Source: Cacajao melanocephalus (Eukaryota; Chordata; Mammalia; Primates; Pitheciidae). From it: 64,000 nt of DNA. The number at the start of each line of letters is the position of its first letter. Positions within the stretch are counted from its first letter, which is position 1. The stretch covers positions 1-64,000 of the forward strand of contig CAUYLG010017842.1 in NCBI GenBank assembly GCA_963573385.1, in the 5' to 3' direction. Positions 1 to 14,531 of this stretch are shown here, piece after piece. The position numbers were made by a program, and so were the translations under genes. The notes beneath the pieces are model-generated. The model saw only the letters and a list, made by a program, of their open reading frames with translations. It did not search any database and was not told where the DNA came from.

Positions 1-40
1 TTCTAGCCTGGGCAGTAGAACAAGAATCCTGTTCTCTCTC
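1..40 (+). mobile_element. Alu 3' end fragment
   Basis: CTAGCCTGGGCAGTAGAACAAG resembles the Alu right-arm end, cut by the window edge. A pyrimidine-rich then A-rich low-complexity tract follows to about 178. Confidence 0.5.
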
Positions 41-294
41 CCTCTTTTTCTTCCTCTTTCTTTCTCTCGTACATTCTTTTTTTTTCTTTCTTTCACTCTC
101 CCTTTCTTTCCTCTCTTTTCCTTTCTTTCAAAAAATAAAAAAAATAAAAAATAAAAATAAAAAAAAATAAAAAAAAAATGTCAAAGCAAATCGTATATCA
201 AAAAGTTGAAAGATTGAAATTTAAATACAGAGGACTTAAGCCAGTGGTAGTTCCCAACTAAAAATCACTTTGGGGACTTTAAAAAAATTCATGA

Positions 295-622
<328 letters not shown>

Positions 623-1159
623 TTAGGCCCCATCATGGACCAAATGAATTAGAATGTCTGAGTGTCAAATCCATGGACTTATATGCTGAAATTGTCCTAT
701 AGATTATCCTAATTATCTCCCTGGTTAAGAACCATTGATATCCATTTGAGTTACCAAGGTGAAACATACTTGTTCCACCTCCAAGGTAGTAATGATCTAC
801 TTGTTTCTCTATAGAACAAAGTTGTCCTAAAGCAGATGGTTAATGTGCCTTGCACACTGCCAGATACTTTTTGCTAATACTATATAAACACTGTTTGAGG
901 GTTCACGTCTCAATTTATGCTATGAGGAACCGGAAGAGGCCAACATCAAATACAATATGTGCAGTGGAGCCAGCTATGCTGAAACCAGGACCAAATAGCT
1001 AAAGTGTGTATATACATATATACACACACAGATGTAAGTTATAGCTCTTTAGCCATCTTTTCTTCCCCTACCACTTTTCCTTCTTGAATTCTTTGCCCTC
1101 ATTTTTCTATGCTCATCTTTAAAAGCTTTGCTCACCAGGTCCAAGTGTCTCTTAATCTA

Positions 1160-1290
1160 GCTAATGACATTGGACCTAGAGAGGTTAAGTGACCTGCATA
1201 AGGTTACTCAGCTCAACGCTGGTAGAGCCAGGACTGGAATCAGCCTGACTCCACCCTCAAGCTCCTTCAACTACTTGTCTCCCAGAATTT
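1160..1290 (+). mobile_element. MIR
   Basis: Core phrase GAGAGGTTAAGTGACCTGC, then CTGGTAGAGCCAGGACTGGA. Confidence 0.75.
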
Positions 1291-1423
1291 TGATAAGATG
1301 CCCTAACTCTCGGGTCCCTACAAGCAGGGCTGGCTTGTCGGATCTGTGACTTATGCAAGTTGCACGGGCCCAGTGCTTATAGGAATCCCACACTTGGTTT
1401 AGTGCTCTGCTGTCAATAAATTC

Positions 1424-1554
1424 TTTTTTTTTTTTTTTAAGATGGGGTTTCACCATGATGGCCAGGCTGGTCTTAAATTCCTGACCTCAGGTGATCCACC
1501 CACCTCGGCCTCCCAAAGTGCTAGGATTACAGGCGTGAGCCACCACGCCTGGCC
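1424..1554 (-). mobile_element. Half-Alu SINE, group ii
   Basis: Only the left monomer is present, ending at GTGAAACCCCATCTT plus an A tail (poly-T on plus). Shares GTAATCCTAGCAC, GGTGGGTGGATC and GGCCATCATGG with the copies at 32699, 50907 and 55012. Target duplication not clear. Confidence 0.7.
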
Positions 1555-1559
1555 TTAAT

Positions 1560-1777
1560 TTTTTTTTAAGATGGGGTTTTGTTCTGTCACCCAGGCTGGA
1601 GTACAATGGCACACTCGGCTCAGTTAACCTCTGCCGGTTGTAACCACACCACCATGCCCAGCTACTTTTTGTATTTTTAGTAGAGACAGGGTTTCACCAT
1701 GTTGGTCAGTCTGGTCTTGAGCTCCTGACCTCACGATCTGCCCACCTTGGCCTCCCAAAGTGCTAGAATTATAGGCT
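1560..1777 (-). mobile_element. Alu, internally deleted
   Basis: Reverse-oriented Alu text from GTCACCCAGGCTGGAG to TCCCAAAGTGCT, with a deletion in the middle. Adjacent to the half-Alu at 1424. Confidence 0.75.
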
Positions 1778-3099
1778 AAATGCTTATATTTTTAACAACG
1801 ATTCTGTATATTCACTTTGCACTGGGGCCTGCAAATTATGTAGCCAGTCCTGCCTAAGAGTAAAGAGAGCTGCTCCTTGAGATGAGTGACCGTCCAAGTA
1901 GAAACTTGGAAAACATGTAGAGTTGCAGTTGAATTGTCAAAAAGAGTCAGCCTCAGCTCTGACCACAAATGCCCATCCTTAAGGAGGTCTTGGCTTCCCT
2001 CAATCCTCAACTCCAATCTGGAGAGACTTGTGGAAAGAAGCTTCATTCTTCAAGTACGTGCTAATTGAGTTATCATTTCAATTATCCTTTGACCCTTGCT
2101 GGAAGCCAAGGTAATTACATTTCTGTTGAACTTAGTATTTGCTAATAGAAATGGTGACTAATTAGAGAACATTAAAAAAAAATTTTCCTCCCCACTACAG
2201 GTCTTATTTTGGAAATCAATACATGTAAATCACATTATTAACATATCAGTTATCATCCACTTGTACTTTGATGCCTTTACAAACAATCCTTATTTTGAGA
2301 AACTCTCTCAAACAAATCTAGGGCAAACTTTTCCTGTTTTCCTTGAGCTCTTAATGGCAATATTATTTTTTAAAGCCTTTTTGTCTTGTTTATAATTTAA
2401 CAAGGTAATACAACAATTGGAAGCATGGCTTTTTAAAAAAGACATCCCCTTTACAATTCAGGAGATATTTAAAAGAAGAAATGGCTAATGCATTTTGTGT
2501 TAAAGCATATTTTCATGAAAGCATTTTAGAGCTGAAAAATACCTCACAAATCACATTTAGTGTCCTTATTTCCCCCACAAGAATAGAGATTGTGATTTGC
2601 TCAATAACAATGGGGAATTCATAGCACACAGGAAGAAAGCCCAGGGCTACTGACCCTATCTAGATCACCACATTTTGTGCTTAAATAGTTCCAAATATGT
2701 TGGAGTAATGGTCACTAAATATTACTCCAGAGTTTAAACTACGACTCCAGTTAAAGTGGCATATGATTTTAATAGTGAAAAGGAAAAAAGTCTCTAGTGT
2801 TCTCTCTAAAGATGACAGGAATCACTATTACATTGTATGTCACTGTTCATCAAGAATATTACTTTTGGAGACACACAGAATATATCACATATATCTTATA
2901 CATAACACAATATTAAAATCCTTAAGAACATCATCATTGTGAGACTCTGCTATGTTGGCCTCTTCTTATGAAGTTCTTATGACCACAGGACATGTGATTT
3001 GACCACAATGTATCTGAAGCAGAGAAGAGTAATTACAAGCCATGTAGAAACTGCTTAGAGGGCTGCTGAGAGCCATTTGGTCCTTTGGTCCTTACCAAT

Positions 3100-3286
3100 G
3101 TACCCTGAACATACCTGTATCATTACCTTCATCTCCCTGACTCATTCTTATTCATGAATGTGTGTCTCTTACAAGATTGTGAGCCTCTTAAGGGCAAGAA
3201 CCATGTGTTTGCTGTTCATCTTTTCATTTCCAGCATCTAGTTCACTGCCTGGCACATTGTAGAAAATAAATGAATAAAGAAATGAA
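3100..3286 (+). mobile_element. L2 3' end
   Basis: GTGAGCCTCTTAAGGGCAAG, CACTGCCTGGCACATTGTAG, and an ATGAATAAAGAAATGAATG tail are L2 hallmarks. Confidence 0.65.
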
Positions 3287-3289
3287 TGG

Positions 3290-3646
<357 letters not shown>

Positions 3647-3835
3647 TTAGGGACTGCCTGTATTTTCACACAGATTTGTTACAGTAAAAGAGTAGTACAA
3701 TCATTGAATGAAGGCAGGAAAAGGTATGTTATATTTTGGGAAAAAAAGCCCTCAATGCCTTGGATGATGTTCATGATGCAGTAAATGTAATTAAATGATT
3801 AAAGAGTAACGAGAGGCATAAATGTATCCACTTAC

Positions 3836-4031
3836 TTGCAAGCAAGCCAACTCCACTTGCCAGGGATCCAACCCAGGCTGTTTTTCCTTTCCCTTCACCA
3901 AAGGCATCCAGCCATTCTATGTACAGGACTCCAACAGCTAGCGGGGATCCATAACACAAAAACTGAGTAAAGAAGGAGACAAGAACAATCACCCAGCCCC
4001 ATCCACCGTCAGGTGACTTTTTAAGTTCCAT
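3836..4031 (-). CDS. SLC16A9: SLC16A9 (MCT9) first coding exon, partial gene
   Basis: This exon encodes the N-terminal 65 residues plus one base of a monocarboxylate-transporter-family (MFS, SLC16) carrier. The family signature DGGWGW is at residues 8-13, opening transmembrane helix 1 (about residues 11-38, ending VGVLYIEW); [12 protein letters not shown] begins helix 2. The match to MCT9 is from memory of the family. MCT9 is a plasma-membrane protein linked to carnitine efflux and creatine transport. The start is supported by a strong Kozak context (A at -3, G at +4) and an in-frame TGA five codons upstream. The coding part ends at a consensus donor, GTAAGT, whose first base is 3835, leaving a phase-1 split after GCA A. 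An acceptor AG precedes base 4068 after a long T/G-rich tract; a second AG would start the exon at 4059. The remaining exons lie off the left edge. Confidence 0.95.
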
Positions 4032-4068
4032 TGTAAGACAAAATCAAGGAGGTGTTTCTCTGCAGGTC
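4032..4068 (-). other. SLC16A9: SLC16A9 5' UTR portion of exon 2
   Basis: These 37 bases lie between the proposed splice acceptor and the start codon. The tract upstream of the acceptor (4071-4110) is GTT/T-rich when read on the minus strand. A TGA in frame with the ATG lies here, so no N-terminal extension can come from exon 1. The alternative acceptor would trim 9 bases. Confidence 0.6.
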
Positions 4069-4807
4069 CTAAACAACAACAACAACAACAAAAAAAACAA
4101 AAAAAAAAACAACAGAAAAGAAAAGCATATTTAGAGTGTGGCAGGGCACAGCATTTGGGGTTAAAATATCTCCTCTTAAAGTGAAACATAAAAAAAGTTC
4201 TCCAAAGATATACATGGAAAAGCATAAAATATCACTGACATAGCAAGTTAACAAATACATTTGCATTTATAATTTGAATGAATGATGCATCCACATGGTA
4301 CACATTTTTTTAATTATAAAAAGACAAAAAGTGAAATATAGCCTTCTCAACCTTGTCCACCTTCACCAGGCTCCCACCCTGCCCAACCACAGAGAACCAC
4401 TAATTTTAGTTTCTTAGTTTTTAGTTTCTTGGGTTCCCTAGGAAGCAGATTCCTAGCAAGAAGGAGACTGATTAGGAATGCTCTCGAGTTGATGCCTATG
4501 GAAGGGCACAGATGGCAGAGGGAGAAGATCAGCTGCAGATAATCTTGCAGTTATAAAGAAGATTTCTAAAGTTGGGATGACCCTTCAGAGCTGTCCTGAG
4601 CTGGGTGCTGAGAGCTGCCCTTCCACACTTCCATGTTGATCATGCACTGGATGTGGCTACCCAGGAATGGGTAGTGATCCAAGGTGAGATGGCTCCCTTC
4701 AGAGGAGGCAATCTATCCCCATAAGGGCTGACAGCATTCTCGATAGCTGGGGGAAGGACTCTGTTATTCCTGAGGAGAGCCTGGAGTGGAACTGGCAGCA
4801 CATCACA

Positions 4808-5520
4808 ATGTTCACCAACTGGAGTTTTTTTCCAATTTCTTTATGCATTTATAAGCACAACCAAGCAAATATTCTCAATGTCTCTCTTTTTCATAAAAAA
4901 AGTAGCATATTATACATTACATTCCCCACTTTCCTTCGTCCACTTAACATCCTGAGAGATTTTTCCCTATCAATACATAGACAGTCATTTTTATAAGTAC
5001 ATAGGATGTACGTATACCATGTGGCTGTATGCTTGCTTATTTATTTACTTATTGAATAGGCAAAACACTTGCATGGTTCAAAAATGAAAAAAGACAAAAG
5101 TCCCCTATCTACCTATTTCTCATCTAAGCCTTATTTCCTCCACAGGTAACCAATGCCTTTTGTTTCTTGTATATCCTTCTAAAGTTTCTAGCAAACTCAA
5201 ATATAGAATTCCTCTAATTTTCAGCACTTTATATACATTGGTATGTGCCTTGTTCTCTTTCACTTGACAAATATCTTGAAGATCTTTCACATCAATGCAT
5301 ACTGACCTTCCTTATACATTTCTTACTGCTGCACTATATTCCAGCATGGGACTTTATCTTAGTATGTTTGACCAGTCCCTATGACTTGAATGAAAATTGA
5401 TGTGCAGTGAAAAACCTTACACATTCATATGTATTTTTGCTTATAGGCTTATCTGTTAGGTAAAATCCAACGAGGAATTGCTGAATCAAAGAAAATATAC
5501 ATTTGTAATTAAAATTTCAG
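4808..5520 (-). mobile_element. Possible old L1 3' region
   Basis: AT-rich text with L1 3'-end phrases (CACTGACC..., TTGCTGAATCAAAG, a GACCAGTCCCTATGA-like segment). Boundaries and family unsure. Confidence 0.35.
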
Positions 5521-5599
5521 AATATATTGAAAAAGGCTAAGGTAGGAGGATGGCTTGAGCCCAGGTATTACCAGATTGAGTTCAAGAGAATTGAACTAA

Positions 5600-6008
<409 letters not shown>

Positions 6009-6049
6009 TCAACTTGCATTTCTTGTACTATGAATGTTGTGCATTGTTT

Positions 6050-6980
6050 TGGAGACGAAGAGCCAGCTGAAATTCCTAATTCTTAGATGTATGTGGATAT
6101 TCTATTCTGTTCCATTGGTCTGTCTATTCACACATCATTTGCCACATTTGTTTCATCACAGAATCTTTTTTTATAAAAGTCCTTTTCCTATATTTTAATC
6201 TCTAATGGGGTTTTTCCTCTCTTTACAATTACACCACTTTTGCAATATTTTGTGGCTATTCATGTTTCCTGTTTTATATGAACTTCAGAATCAGCCTGTC
6301 TGATTCAAAAAGAAATCAGATGATGCTTTCATAAGGACAGAGTTTAATTTAAAAATTGATGTAAGGAGAATTGACCTTTTATGATGTCAACTGATTCTAA
6401 GAACATAATATGTTTTGCATTTGTTCAAGTCTCCATATATGTTCTTAGTGTTTAAAATGTTCCTCAATATTTCATTGTATTGTATTTTTATAGATTTTAT
6501 CCTTGCTGCTAATACTGTATTTGGGGTCATTTCTTTGATTGTCTTCTGTTTGTATGTTTAAAAGCTACTGAGGTCAGTATGTTAATTTTGCATCCCACTT
6601 CCCTACGAAATTCTCCTATTTGTGGTAGGTTTTCAGATTATTTTCTTAGGTATATCCAATACACAGTGCAATACAGTCATATAATCACCTACAGTTATAA
6701 TTTTTTTTCTCCTTATATGTCTTGAATTTGCATTTTTCTATGTCTGAGCATTACTACAAATAATGGTTATTACATTTTATAAAATGTATTTCCAGTGTAT
6801 AGGAAGATGATCATACAATTTTCCCTTTATAACTTTTAATATAATAAAATATCTATTTTCTACTACCGAAGCATCCATACATTATTGGATTAAATCTTCA
6901 TTGGTTCATGCACTCTTTTGACTATGTTAGTCTACTTTGGGGGGAATTGTTATGAATTTCTAGTAGGTGTTGGTACCCAA
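6050..6980 (-). mobile_element. Old L1 ORF2 fragment
   Basis: Reverse L1 text: TTCTATTCTGTTCCATTGGTC, AGAATCAGCCTGTCTGATTC, GGAGAATTGACC. Many stops; inactive. Confidence 0.6.
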
Positions 6981-7007
6981 ATGATGTTTACTTTATTTTA
7001 AAATCTG

Positions 7008-7345
7008 AGCTGGGCATGGTGGTTCATGCCTGTAATCCCAGAACTTCAGGAGGCCAAGGCAGGCAGATGACTTGAACCCAGGAGTTCAAGACCAGACTGG
7101 GCAACATACTGCAATCCCATCTCTACAAATAAATACAAAAATTAGCCTGGTGTGGTGGTGCTGCTGCAGTCTCAGCTACTCAAAAGACTGAGGTGGGAGG
7201 ATATCTTGAGTCCAGAAGTTTGAGGTTACAGTGAGCAGTAATTGCACCACTGCACTGCACCACTGCACTATAGCCTGGGCGACACAGTGAGACCCTGTCT
7301 CAATAGCAACAACAAAAAAAGACAAGAAAAGAAAAATTTTCCTTC
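7008..7345 (+). mobile_element. Alu (J-like)
   Basis: Diverged Alu from GAGCTGGGCATGG, with a small CACTGCACTG duplication near 7250 and a CAA-rich tail. Confidence 0.8.
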
Positions 7346-8404
7346 TTTTTCTAAACAGCTTACATGGAAAGGATTTGGAGATCCAAGGCCTAACCTCCAT
7401 ATCCCCAGCAGGGCCTCCCACTTAACCTGCATCTTTCATGTCTCTTCACTATGCCAGTTACTTTACTTTGCAGCCAGGTGTACTTTACACTTTACAGTCA
7501 GGGGCAACAGAGTCTTTGCCTACAGGTTTTGCCAAACTATTCACTTGGCTGTGGTTTCTATAGGTAATGTCTGAAGATAGTAGGAATATCAATTATCCAT
7601 TTACACACAGCCTTATTAGATGACAAGGCATTTGGCTACCTTCAGAGAGTCATAGCTACACCTGTCATTTGTCTGGGCTTCTGTGGATTTATTTCTTCAC
7701 TTTGATTTCAGAGCGCTGGGCAGAACTCATGTCACCATGTGCCATAAGTCTTTATACAAATTAACTTTCAACATTTAATAACCAAAAACAGAAAGATGTT
7801 ACCATTAGTGAACAAAACTGTATGTCTAAAATCCAGACACTGAAACCACATGACTGTATTAATAATCCAAACGTCCAAATAAAAAACTTTTGTGGTAATC
7901 AGATATGTCCGTCCATTGGAAATTTACTCTCTGCGGTACCTACTCTATTGTAAAAGTAAACAATGCAATTCTGGTCTTTCTAATGACAGTTTAGTACTTT
8001 ACAATTTCTATTGAGAATCCTCTTTAAAGAAAATAACATCTTAACTCCCCAAACTAGATAGGAGATGACAGAAATAGTCACAGATCTAAAGAGACTAAGA
8101 GGTTGTATGAAGACGAATGAATACAAGATTGTCCTTCATTCAAATGCTCCAGTCACAGCACTTCAGGAAAAGTACACATTTATATAGACAAAGCACCAGA
8201 ATCATGAATAAAGCCAGTATTCTTGGGAGGTTGCAGGTAATGGGGGATGATGAGGAGAATTATCTCCCTTACCAGTTTTCAAACTTACGTAGACAAAAAT
8301 GCATTCTACACCAAATACCTCTGCCCTACCTTGCATTGCCATGCCCTGCCTTGGGTGACATTTCAGGATATAGGACAAGAGCCAAAGAAATTCTCACAGT
8401 CAAT

Positions 8405-8539
8405 TTTTTTTTTTTTTAATGAAGATGGGGTTTCACCATATTGGTCAGGCTGGTCTTGAACTCCCGACGTCAGGTGATCCCCCCACCGCCTTGGCCTCCA
8501 AAGTGCTTGGATTACAGGCAGGAGCCACCACGCCCGGCC
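8405..8539 (-). mobile_element. Half-Alu SINE, group i
   Basis: Left monomer only. Carries the group i marks ATCCAAGCACTTTGGAGGCC, GTCGGGAGTT and TGACCAA. Flanked by CTCACAGTCAAT (8393-8404) and CTCACAGTAAAT (8540-8551), so it inserted as a short element. Confidence 0.8.
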
Positions 8540-9505
8540 CTCACAGTAAATATTTAAGAGAGCAAATCTTGGAAATACAAGTTCCCATGCACATCTACTC
8601 TGACTAGAAAGGCAAGTTTTTATAGCGCTGACTAACAGCTTCCGATTTGTCATCATTTCAGAGTTTAAGATACATGTAGTCTCAGTAGAACACAGTGAAA
8701 ACCACCATTTTGTGACTTACTGTCATCTGTCACAGCAGCACCCTCCTCCCATAGCTTCCTGTATTCTTTAGGTGCCTCTCCACCAGCTGTTTTTCTGATA
8801 TTCTGTACTGGGTAAGGTAATTTTACAAATAGGCTAGTCTTCATTGCCCCCTTTTTGTAATGGTGCTCAATTTCCTTTTTGAGGATGTAGATCTGCCCTA
8901 TGGCTAGAGTGCTTGCAGGACTATTAAGTTTCCTTCACCTTGAGCAATAGAGTGGCATATAACCCAAGAGAAGCCAGTAGGCTTTCAGGACTCTGAATGT
9001 GGAATGAAATGCTATAAGGAAGGGAAATCTGTGGAGTTTATGGACCCCCATGAAAGTGCACTGAAGAGACTTCGGTCAGTCCTGCTACCTTGACCTTCTA
9101 GATACCAAAGCCTGGTTTCTCCAGCCTTCCACATTTGTGAGCTAACCCAGTAAATTATTTTGTTAAATTATCTGCTACTCATTTCTTTACTTGCAACTGA
9201 ATACATTGTGAGTGTGCTATAATTTCAAGTTGATTATTTTAACCATCTATACTCTAGTTGGTCCCATTTAGAACAAAGGTAAAGCTGAGGAATATTATTG
9301 ATGACCATAGAATATAAGAAATACAAATGTGCCACATATATTTTTATGAAAATTTCTTATTATCCTCCCTTCTTCATATCTTATGATCTAATACAATCAA
9401 TTCCCTTATCTGGCATTCTTTTAAATAAAAATTCCATATTAACTAAAATTTCCACTAAGCCCAGTTTACAGAAATTGAGCATGATAAAAGTGGTCTTAAA
9501 ACTTG

Positions 9506-9715
9506 ACTGGGTGTGGTGACATGCACCTGTGGTCCCAGCTACTTGTAGGGGTGAGGCAGGAAGACAGCTTGAACCCAGGAGGTCAAGCGTGCAGTGAGCC
9601 ATGATCATGCCACTGCTCTCCTCCCTGGGCAACAGATCAAGATGCTGTCTCAAAAAGAAAAAAAAAGACAACGGCGACGGCAACAACAAAAAGAAGAAGA
9701 AGACGAAGAAGAAAG
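9506..9715 (+). mobile_element. Alu right-monomer (FRAM-like) with mixed A-rich tail
   Basis: Single monomer with TGGTCCCAGCTACTTG and a CTCAAAAAG end, then an AAC/AAG/ACG repeat tail. Confidence 0.6.
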
Positions 9716-10311
9716 CGGTCTTTATTCAAAATGTTCTTGATCACTTACATTTAAGTTACATTGTACTAGATACTAAGGAAAACCAGAAGGCATATAGGGT
9801 ATGGTACCTGTCCTCAGGAGCTCTTTTAACTCACTTAGGAAGGTAAAATATGTGGCCCATGGGAAGGTGTGTGCACATTGAGAGATATGTGCATAAGACA
9901 ACATGCACACGATTGGGTGTCAAACAAGTGAATGGATATTAAACGTTTAGGAGTCAAGGGAAATGAAAGCACTCAAGGTGGGAGCAGGAGTGCAAGGCAT
10001 CAAAAAGTAGGTTAGTTCTAAAGAATAATGAAGAGATTCATATAAGGGCGGCCAAGGCAACAGGAATGACATGAATGTACCTGTGTAATCAGGACAGGCC
10101 TGACAGATTTGGTGGAGCTGGAGAGGATAGTTCTTACAGGGCTCACACAGCAAAACAAGATTAGAAAAATGGTACTCTCAGTGAAAATTTAGGAAGAATG
10201 TGTTTCAAGAAGTCTGCATTTATAACCCCCAGGAAAGAATTGTTTCTACATATTATAGAATAAATCATTTACATTATCTAAGTGGTGGAATTCTTTTTCA
10301 AAAAAAAAAAA

Positions 10312-10494
10312 AGGCTAGGCACAGTGGCTCACGCCTGTAATCCTAGCTACTCAGGAGGTTGAGGCAGGAGAATCACTTGAACCTAGGAGGCAGAGGTTGC
10401 AGTGAGCAAAGATCATGCCACTACAATCCGGCCTGGGCAACAGAACGAGACTCCGTCTCAATACATAAATAAATAAATAAACAAACAAACAAGA
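10312..10494 (+). mobile_element. Alu with internal deletion
   Basis: Joins the Alu start to the right-arm text ATCCTAGCTACTCAGGAGG, then an (AAAT)(AAAC) tail. Confidence 0.7.
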
Positions 10495-10929
10495 CCTGTA
10501 AGTACCAGAAGGCACTGTGTTATTTAGAGTTATGATGTGTACATATATTCAAAGTTTGGAGTCTTATTCATATAACTATATGAAAATGTGCTTCTAGGAA
10601 ATATAGATACTGTAATATAGTCTAGTAAACTTTTTGAGAATTTGGAATCTCCTTTAACCAGTGTTAACAAGCCAGGACTGTAAGTGACCAGACACCTTAT
10701 AAAACTCAAAATTAGAAACCCTTGTGGTTCTCTGACCCGAACGTAGGTAACAAGTTTCATAAAGAGCAAACCTGTTCAGCCAGAAGCAGTTCTAATACTG
10801 ATGTCACACTTTCCCTCAAACAATGACTTTTGTCCCTTCAAACATGTATCATTTATTCTATACCACCTCTGTTTGGGTAAAGGAATCCTGGAAATTGAGA
10901 AATAATTAAATAATACCTAAAAAAAATGT

Positions 10930-11020
10930 AGGTAGTTTTGATTTGCATTTCTCTAATGACCAGTGATGAGCATTTTTTCATGTTTGTTGGCCTCATGTAT
11001 GTCTTTTTATGCAATTAAAA
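10930..11020 (-). mobile_element. L1 fragment
   Basis: TTTTGATTTGCATTTCTCTA and GAGCATTTTTTCATGTTTGT are reverse ORF2 phrases, matched again at 39265-39325. Confidence 0.6.
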
Positions 11021-11728
11021 AAAATTTTTTTTTGAAAAAAAAAATGTAGGTAAACAAGCCATTCTTTGGGTGTTCTAATAAAATGTAAACAAAAATGTAG
11101 ATAATTATTTGGGAATTCTAAAACTATAGGTAAACAAACATATGTAATACAAACTGAAGCTCAGAATTCAAATGCAAATTCATCACATTTCATTTCATGA
11201 GAGACAGGCATAATACAAGTGACCATGTATGTCTCTACTTCTTCAGTCCACCATCTCCCTATCACGTCTATTATTCTACTTCTACTTTCACTCTCCCATT
11301 TTTTAAAGAATTTCATTTTATACTGCTTGAGGGGTAAAAAGTGCATCAGCAGTCATCAACTGCAACAGTGTCAACACTTATTATAACTGATCTTTATAAC
11401 AAGTTCTAAGTAGTATAAAACTTTAAAATAAAAGTCTCCTCTGGATCAAAGACCTAAAGTTTCAAGTAAATCTACTCTATTTGTTGATTTATATATTAGC
11501 AAATGTCATCATGTTAATATTAACATAAGTCCTTCAAAAATTATAGTAACTGGATCAATTTTGACACTTTCCATTGACATTTCAAAATGTCAATGTATCA
11601 TTTCTCTTCTAAAGTAAAATAAATATATTATCAACACCATTTTTTAAGAAAAAGAAAAAGAATCCACCATGTTGTGCTTCTAAAGTATCAAAACTCTTTG
11701 TAAAATCATACTGAGTCATCTTCATTCT

Positions 11729-11756
11729 GTGTGTGTATGTGTGTGTGTGTGTATAT
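11729..11756 (+). repeat. (TG)n microsatellite
   Basis: Short TG run with one TATG interruption. Confidence 0.85.
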
Positions 11757-12071
11757 AATCCTGTAAGCATTTTCTACAGTTTGAAATAGCTATTCAAAGG
11801 GGTGAACTCCAAATAATAACTTTACTTCAGTAAATCCAATTGTGGTGGCCTTGATTAGATTGTCTCAGAAGTCAAGATGGGATAAAGCTACTTTCCTGTT
11901 TCTGACTACTAGCATATTAAATATTGAAAGTAAGAAAACAAAAAAGAGGATATAAAAATTAAGGTTTCTGCTAAATGTCTACATCTAAAAATGAATGTTA
12001 CAGCCAAACAGTTATGAATATATATAGAAAATAGTCTATATATTAAGATAGATCATAAATAGACTATATTA

Positions 12072-12408
<337 letters not shown>

Positions 12409-12434
12409 TTATGTTACATGTGATGAAAACTGAT

Positions 12435-12905
12435 AAACATTTATAGATAATGGATCCAAATGCCCATCAACTGAGGAATCGATAAATAAAGTATAATATA
12501 TCTATACAATGGACTATTATTCAGCAATAAAAAGAGATAAAATACTTACACATGCAACAACACACATAACCTTCAAAACCTTAAGCTAAGTGAGAAAACA
12601 TAATTGAAAGAGACCACATATTGTATGACTCCACTTATGTGAAATGCCCGGAATAGGCACATCTGTAGAGACAGAAAACAGATTAGTGGCTGCCTGGGGC
12701 TGGGAGGTTTTGGGGTGGGGAGAAATAGGGAGTAACTGCTAATGCATATGAGGTTTCTTTCAGGGGCGGTGAAAATGCTCTAAAATTGATTGTACTGATG
12801 GTTGTACAACTCTGAATATTCTAAAACTATGAAGGGAGCTATACACTTTAAATAAGTGAATTATATGTAATTTATAATTTAATAAATCTGTTACCAAAAA
12901 AATTA
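12435..12905 (+). mobile_element. L1 3' end
   Basis: AAATGCCCATCAACTG, ATGGACTATTATTCAGC, and the 3' UTR ending at AATAAATCTGTTACC and an A run. Confidence 0.75.
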
Positions 12906-13549
12906 ATATAAACCCTGACTATATGAATTTGTCAAAACTCATCATACTATATGCTTATAATTGTTTTATAACACAATAAATTTAATTTTTAAAAGACAAA
13001 TGTTATAAATACACAGTTACAATGACCAAATATACAGCCGATTTAGAGATAAAATTAACAGCTGCATGAGACTTTTCACAAATATGAGCACCCCCGTACC
13101 CCCCACCGAGGTCAATGGCCCTCTTCCCCACACACATCCACTCTCCCCACCTATACCTACACCCAAAGTTTTAACCTAGTAACAGGTTTGTATGAGGGAA
13201 ATAAAATCAGGAAATTATGTGTTGCTCATTTTGTTGGTATTATAGCTCTTCAAACAAAGGGGCAACAGAGCAAAGCTTCTTGTCTGGTGCAGGAATACCT
13301 AAATATCCTGAAAGAGGAATCTGAACGAGAACAAAGCACAAATTCAGTTTCTGAGGTCAGCATCAGTGACCTTGGGCTGCTTTAGGTACATATGAAAGAA
13401 GGAGATAACAGAAAACTAAGCAAGTCAACAACTTTTTCAATTACTGCCTAGCTTTCCTTTATTCCTTTTAGTTTTACCATCAGGATGAGGTAGATAAGAA
13501 ATAAGGCACATTTTTCCGGTATCTAGTTCCAGAATGATAGGAACTGAGT

Positions 13550-13755
13550 AATGGTTAAGATCAGAGGCTTTTTACATTAAGTTTGTATCTGAGTTCTGGT
13601 CCAGTCTGTGCTACTTAGCATGGAATTTTAAGTCAATTGCTTGTTGACTTTGAGCCTCAGTCTTCTCATCTGTAAAATAGGATAAGAGTGGGTTGCAAAT
13701 TCAAAGATCACTGCTAGACATACAGTAAAAAATCTTAATAAATGTTAGCTACTAC
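13550..13755 (+). mobile_element. MIR
   Basis: GAGCCTCAGTCTTCTCATCT, GTAAAATAGGATAAGAG and a CTTAATAAATGTTAGC end. Confidence 0.75.
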
Positions 13756-14447
13756 TTTCACAACCTTAAAGTTTTTTCCGGTATTGAAGAATCTGGAACT
13801 TAAGGGATTTCTGATCATTTCATAGCCATTGTCTAAGGAGTAGTTACTGGTTGCCCCCTGACTTCTAGAACAACCGGTTACTAGATCATTTAGAAATCTA
13901 GGGCTTTTAAAACTTTTAAATCTTTAGTTATTTCTTAATAACTAAAGAACACTTAAAGAAAACTTTACAAAACAAAAGAGCAGAATAATTAGATATTTTC
14001 AGGAGAACGTGATTTTTTTTCCTACGCACACTGGACCCTAAAGGAAGAACAAAGGACATTGCCTGCTCATTCTTGACTTGCTGCATTTGACTCTGTCCCC
14101 ACTGGTTGTGGCGATGCTATTAACCCCACACTTTGATGTGGCAGATCCCCAAAATCTATTGGCTGGTTTCTGGCTAGAGAATGAGCACAGTTTCACCCTT
14201 GTGGCTCCAGAAAGAGCAAGAACATACTGCTGGCAGCCAGAAGAGAGAAAAATCTTGGTCTGTCTCTTTCCCATTGTCCCAAATAGCCAAGCACAGGTTC
14301 AACCACCCAAAATGTTACCCTTCTGCTGTGCGGCAGCCAAGGAAAGACCTAGGAGGAGCAGCTCCAAGAATCTCTGGGCAGGCAGTGCCCAAATGCTTGC
14401 CCCAACTCTATCTGTCTAAGCCACACTTCGCAGATGACAAAAGTCAG

Positions 14448-14531
14448 CACTTTGTCTCTTAAGCACTGCACAGTCGAGTTTATTTTTGCATTTTTCATAC
14501 CCCAGTGTTTTGCTGTTTCCCCAGTTCTGCT
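14448..14531 (+). repeat. Left copy of a local direct repeat
   Basis: ACTTTGTCTCTTAAGCACTG through TTCCCCAGTTC. The second copy is at 15722-15804, with roughly one difference in nine bases. Confidence 0.8.

Noticed and set aside
3771..3835. C-terminal extension of the SLC16A9 exon frame past the donor
   Set aside because: The frame continues into the intron after a consensus GTAAGT; the MCT family match ends exactly at the donor.
14078..14419. 113-codon frame on plus
   Set aside because: Overlaps a competing frame of similar length, has no recognisable domain or splice context, and is not supported as a gene.
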